A DNA stretch of 8,127 bases from NCBI GenBank assembly GCA_934272785.1, contig CAKQSE010000016.1, positions 1 to 8,127 on the forward strand. Direction: 5' to 3'. How positions within the stretch are numbered: position 1 is the first letter of the stretch; every line of letters begins with the position of its first letter. The notes below the pieces were generated by a model, which was given only the letters and a program-made list of their open reading frames with translations, did no database searches and was not told where the DNA came from. The translations under genes and the position numbers were made by a program. The stretch is from an uncultured Alphaproteobacteria bacterium. GTDB taxonomy: Bacteria; Pseudomonadota; Alphaproteobacteria; Rs-D84. Below are positions 5,792 to 8,127 of the stretch, piece by piece.

Positions 5792-6505
5792 TTAGTCGCG
5801 GTTAAACAGGCTCAGCAAATAATGGAACATTGCGATGAACGAGATATACAGGTGCAACGCGCCCAATACTGCCAACTGGTTCTTTTGATAATCGTCGCCA
5901 CCGGCCGCATATGCGTTCTTTAAATTCTGCATATCATACGCGGTGAACAGGGCAAATACCAGCACGCCAACCAGGCATACGATTGTGCCAAATGTGCCGC
6001 CAACAATCGCCGGCCAGATGAACGATGCCAACCCGACCAAGATTAAACCAATCATACCCATCATCAGGAATATGCCCAAGAACGACAGGTTCTTGACCGT
6101 TTTATATCCGAACAACGCCATGCACGCGAACATAATCGCCGCCAGCACGAACGCCGCCAAAATGGTGAACGGATTATTGGTGATTGCAACAATCAACAGT
6201 GGTGTCATCACAATACCGACCAACGCGGCATAGATAAACAGCAATGCCGCCGCCATACCTGGCTTCATTGAAAAGACACGCACCTGGGCCCATATGGACA
6301 GTGCCAATCCGCCGAACATCAGTATGTAATACAGCGGTGACAGGCCGGTCGCTGTGAACATCAGGCCCCACAATGGTGTTGCCATCGTAATAAACGCCGC
6401 CAGTGCCGTCACACCGACCGCGCCAAACATCAACGCAAAGATGCGTTTCAGATACAGGTCAATGCCACCGGCACGGACCATGGTTTCAGATTTTTTTGGT
6501 ATCAT
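5792..6505 (-). CDS. Bax inhibitor-1 (TMBIM/YbhL-YccA) family membrane protein
   Basis: The 237-residue protein has about seven hydrophobic segments, roughly at residues 22-43, 57-75, 84-106, 112-133, 139-162, 166-189 and 210-234. The family signature is seen near the end: FTAYDMQNLK (186-195), then GALHLYISFIAMFHYLLSLF (215-234). Family members lie in the inner membrane; some bacterial ones have been shown to leak calcium in a pH-dependent way, but the function in most bacteria is unsettled. D191 matches the conserved Asp of the signature. The second acidic position of many homologues (LYLDF) is here LYISF, with S222. The start at 6505 is chosen because it has a perfect AAGGAG 6 nt upstream; an ATG 60 nt further out (6565) would add 20 residues without such a site. 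A ferredoxin gene follows 30 nt downstream. Confidence 0.88.
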   Translation of the reverse strand: MIPKKSETMVRAGGIDLYLKRIFALMFGAVGVTALAAFITMATPLWGLMFTATGLSPLYYILMFGGLALSIWAQVRVFSMKPGMAAALLFIYAALVGIVMTPLLIVAITNNPFTILAAFVLAAIMFACMALFGYKTVKNLSFLGIFLMMGMIGLILVGLASFIWPAIVGGTFGTIVCLVGVLVFALFTAYDMQNLKNAYAAGGDDYQKNQLAVLGALHLYISFIAMFHYLLSLFNRD

Positions 6506-6511
6506 AACTTT

Positions 6512-6517
6512 CTCCTT
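6512..6517 (-). promoter_or_regulatory. Ribosome-binding site deciding the Bax-inhibitor start
   Basis: AAGGAG on the minus strand lies 6 nt before the ATG at 6505. This favours the 237-residue protein over a longer form starting at 6565, whose start would also lie upstream of or at the probable transcription start. Confidence 0.85.
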
Positions 6518-6530
6518 GTTATTTGGTAAA

Positions 6531-6559
6531 TATATAATACAATGAATTTGTAAAGTCAA
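6531..6559 (-). promoter_or_regulatory. Promoter of the Bax-inhibitor/ferredoxin unit
   Basis: TTGACT (6559 down to 6554, minus strand) is a strong -35 match. An AT-rich run follows: TATATA (6536 down to 6531) sits at a 17-nt spacing, and TATATT (6534 down to 6529) at 19. The exact -10 is uncertain. Confidence 0.5.
6533..6538 (+). promoter_or_regulatory. -10 box of the coiled-coil/lgt operon
   Basis: A perfect TATAAT lies about 40 nt before the ATG at 6580. No good -35 hexamer is seen at 16-18 nt upstream (TTCTCC at 6510-6515 is poor). The box overlaps the -10 region of the opposite-strand promoter. Confidence 0.5.
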
Positions 6560-6579
6560 GAACAATAAAAGGATTTGTT

Positions 6580-6771
6580 ATGTTGAAACCAAAAAAATTA
6601 GACGCATATGCTAACGACAAATCAGCTATTTACAAGAATTTAAGCGCGGATTTGCAGCGCGCACAGAAACAGCTGGAAGAGAGAATCAAGATGGAGGATG
6701 AAAAGGGCATCAAACGTTTGCAGGAAATTATCAAGAACCTGAACCAGACGTTAGAAGGTCGCATCAAATAA
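6580..6771 (+). CDS. Small coiled-coil protein, unknown function (paralogue of the next gene)
   Basis: This soluble 63-residue protein is highly charged and predicted helical from about residue 15 to 60, with heptad-like spacing of Leu/Ile (L21, L25, L32, I36, I44, L47, I50, I51, L54, L58). It has no signal peptide, no membrane segment and no cysteine. Its C-terminal QEIIKNLNQTLEGR (48-61) matches QEIIKNLEGTLGR in the downstream protein, so the two are probably duplicates. The start is supported by AAAGGA (6568-6573) 6 nt upstream. It is first in an apparent operon with the 108-residue protein and lgt, with gaps of 30 and 5 nt. I do not recognise the family; coding status rests on the ribosome site, the paralogy and the tight spacing. 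Confidence 0.75.
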   Translation: MLKPKKLDAYANDKSAIYKNLSADLQRAQKQLEERIKMEDEKGIKRLQEIIKNLNQTLEGRIK

Positions 6772-6801
6772 CCTAAACATTGAAAAAATAAGGAGTTCTT
6801 T

Positions 6802-7128
6802 ATGGGAAACTTTACATCATATGATGATACGGGGGCTTTGAGTAATTTGCACCGCGACAGAGTTTCTAATTTTGTCGAGAATCAGCGCATGATTGCCCAG
6901 AACCTGGAAATTGCCTATGGACGCGTGCAGCTGGTGAATACATTGGAACAGTTGGAAAAAACATTGGCAGAATGCAAGGAACAATTGGCCATCTGGCAGA
7001 AAACAGCGTCCAATGACGTCAACAGAATTGCCAAAATGCAGGAAATCATTAAAAACCTGGAAGGCACGCTGGGCCGTTCACCTGTGTACCAGGAAATCTT
7101 GTTAAAACGTAAGCAGCAAGTTAGATAA
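6802..7128 (+). CDS. Coiled-coil protein, unknown function, coupled to lgt
   Basis: The 108-residue protein has a polar N-terminus (1-25), a long predicted helix (about 26-90; LEQLEKTLAECKEQL at 48-62) and a basic tail (ILLKRKQQVR). No signal peptide or membrane segment is seen, and there is one Cys (C58). Residues 80-92 (QEIIKNLEGTLGR) repeat the C-terminal motif of the preceding 63-residue protein. A perfect AAGGAG (6790-6795) lies 6 nt before the ATG. The stop codon is only 5 nt before lgt, which lacks a clear ribosome site of its own, so translation of lgt may be coupled to this gene. The family is not recognised; a small cytosolic oligomer or a scaffold is possible but unproven. Confidence 0.8.
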   Translation: MGNFTSYDDTGALSNLHRDRVSNFVENQRMIAQNLEIAYGRVQLVNTLEQLEKTLAECKEQLAIWQKTASNDVNRIAKMQEIIKNLEGTLGRSPVYQEILLKRKQQVR

Positions 7129-7133
7129 GAAAA

Positions 7134-7967
7134 ATGGCAATCGTTCTGAATCCAATTTCGCCGGTGGCGTTTTCGGTATTCGGACTTGATATCCGGTGGT
7201 ATGCGCTGGCCTATGTGGCGGCATTTATCACCGGGTATTTTTTGTTCCGTTACCTGATGCGCCGCAATGACAGTCAAATAAAACTGGACAAGAAACAGCT
7301 GGATGATTTGCTGACCGCGGTAATCCTGGGCGTAATCCTGGGGGGACGGCTGGGATACGTGCTGTTTTATAATCTGCCGTTCTTTTTGGCGCACCCGATG
7401 GAAATATTCGCGGTGTGGCATGGCGGAATGAGTTTTCACGGTGGCCTCTTGGGTGTAATAATCGCAACGGTCTTGTTTGCACGCACGTTGCGGCGCAACG
7501 CGTCCCAAAAAATCCAGGGCAGCACATATAACATCGCGTTTCGTATACTGGATCTGTTGGCGGTTGTAACGCCGATTGGATTCTTTTTTGGTCGCATCGC
7601 CAATTTTATTAATATGGAGGTGATGGGGCGTCCAACCGACGTGCCGTGGGCGGTTGTGTTTGCCGGCGAAACATTGATTCCACGCCACCCCAGCCCGTTA
7701 TACGAGGCCGCCACCGAAGGCATCTTGCTGTTTATATTCATGTATTGCCTGTATCGGTACACCGGTCTGCGTCGGCACGCGGGGGCAATTGGCGGAATGT
7801 TGGGAATGGGATATGCCGTCGCACGTATATTCTGTGAACAATTCCGCGCGCCCGATGTCCAGATTGGTTTCTTGACCAGTTGGGGTCTGACCATGGGTCA
7901 GTTGCTGTCGGCAATAATGTTCACCGCTGGTGCTGTGATTTTTACAGTTGCAATGCGCAAAAAATAA
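7134..7967 (+). CDS. lgt: Phosphatidylglycerol--prolipoprotein diacylglyceryl transferase
   Basis: Lgt is the inner-membrane enzyme that moves diacylglycerol from phosphatidylglycerol to the lipobox cysteine of prolipoproteins, the first step of lipoprotein maturation. The 277 residues carry its landmarks: RWYALAY (21-27, Y23 matching E. coli Y26), MSFHGGLLG (99-107, H102 matching the essential H103), the signature GRIANFINMEVMGRPT (153-168, with R154, N157, E162 and G165 matching R143, N146, E151 and G154), HPSPLYEA (185-192), and EQFRAPD (235-241, R238 matching R239). Several hydrophobic segments fit its seven-helix topology. The signature Gly after GRI is Ala here. The length is normal. 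The gene starts 5 nt after the coiled-coil gene and no strong Shine-Dalgarno is visible, so it is probably translated by coupling. Confidence 0.96.
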   Translation: MAIVLNPISPVAFSVFGLDIRWYALAYVAAFITGYFLFRYLMRRNDSQIKLDKKQLDDLLTAVILGVILGGRLGYVLFYNLPFFLAHPMEIFAVWHGGMSFHGGLLGVIIATVLFARTLRRNASQKIQGSTYNIAFRILDLLAVVTPIGFFFGRIANFINMEVMGRPTDVPWAVVFAGETLIPRHPSPLYEAATEGILLFIFMYCLYRYTGLRRHAGAIGGMLGMGYAVARIFCEQFRAPDVQIGFLTSWGLTMGQLLSAIMFTAGAVIFTVAMRKK

Positions 7968-7976
7968 ATATAGAAT
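7948..7976 (+). promoter_or_regulatory. Possible promoter for the tRNA-Ser gene, inside the end of lgt
   Basis: TTGCAA (7948-7953) and TAGAAT (7971-7976) are separated by 17 nt. Transcription would start near 7983 and give a leader of about 75 nt before the tRNA. No terminator is seen after lgt, so read-through from the operon is also possible. Confidence 0.4.
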
Positions 7977-8058
7977 ATACGCGCACGCTTGACCGGTTCG
8001 TCGGCCGGGTGAGTAAAGCTGAAGGTTTGAAAGACCGGTGGCAACAAGAAACAGTTTC

Positions 8059-8127
8059 GGATGGGTGGCAGAGCGGTCGAATGCGACGGTCTTGAAAACC
8101 GCTGAAGGGGCAACTCTTCCGGGGGTT
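8059..8127 (+). tRNA. tRNA-Ser(UGA), 3' truncated by the window end
   Basis: The acceptor strand GGATGGG (8059-8065) is followed by T-G, a D stem GCA/TGC (8068-8070, 8082-8084) and an anticodon arm with loop CTTGAAA (8091-8097), anticodon TGA at 8093-8095, reading UCA. A long variable arm typical of serine tRNAs forms from GAAGGG (8104-8109) and CTCTTC (8114-8119), with one G-U pair and a GCAA loop. The T stem GGGGG and the TT of the T loop end the window. The top pair of the anticodon stem would be an A-C mismatch (8086, 8102). About 20 nt of the 3' end are missing. Confidence 0.93.

Noticed and set aside
5792..6565. Longer form of the Bax-inhibitor protein starting at 6565
   Set aside because: The extra 20 residues lie over the promoter elements and have no ribosome site, whereas the ATG at 6505 has a perfect AAGGAG.
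6915..7688. A 257-codon minus-strand open frame opposite the coiled-coil gene and lgt
   Set aside because: It spans two supported genes on the other strand and has a composition typical of a shadow frame (many His, Arg, Gln).
7880..8095. Plus-strand open frame spanning the end of lgt and the tRNA
   Set aside because: It overlaps the 3' end of lgt in another frame and enters a clear tRNA gene.

Overview
The window looks like chromosomal DNA of a Gram-negative bacterium. It has two beta-barrel outer-membrane proteins ending in Phe, a prolipoprotein diacylglyceryl transferase (Lgt), standard Shine-Dalgarno sites and sigma70-like promoters. An anaerobic or host-associated alphaproteobacterial lineage is my best guess, based on the Lgt signature GRIANFIN, a two-cluster [4Fe-4S] ferredoxin, P44/Msp4-like barrel character and dispersed ATTCCTGC/GCAGGAAT palindromes. 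The taxonomy is inference only and could not be checked.

Layout. Bases 1-640 (+) hold the 3' end of an autotransporter-like beta-barrel gene and its terminator. Bases 659-3575 (+) form a two-gene envelope operon with its own promoter and terminator: an outer-membrane barrel protein (712-1845), then an exported, cysteine-containing, Gly-zipper-rich protein of unknown function (1873-3540). The second gene has five tandem heptanucleotides in its signal-peptide codons. Bases 3541-4111 are a non-coding stretch between convergent genes, filled with palindromes, a perfect 44-bp inverted repeat and short tandem repeats. On the minus strand lie single-chain glycyl-tRNA synthetase (4112-5473), a small 2[4Fe-4S] ferredoxin (5579-5761) and a Bax-inhibitor-1 family membrane protein (5792-6505). 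The last two are probably co-transcribed and end at their own terminator upstream of glyS. From a compact divergent promoter region (6506-6579), a plus-strand operon reads out: two small, related coiled-coil proteins (6580-6771, 6802-7128) followed 5 nt later by lgt (7134-7967). A tRNA-Ser(UGA) gene begins at 8059 and runs off the window.

How the genes relate. Envelope biogenesis is the common theme: barrel proteins, an exported companion protein and the enzyme that lipidates lipoproteins. GlyRS and tRNA-Ser are translation housekeeping. No defence system, phage, transposase or CRISPR array is visible. The least familiar parts are the exported protein with its heptamer-repeat signal sequence, the paralogous coiled-coil pair coupled to lgt, and the repeat-dense intergenic region.
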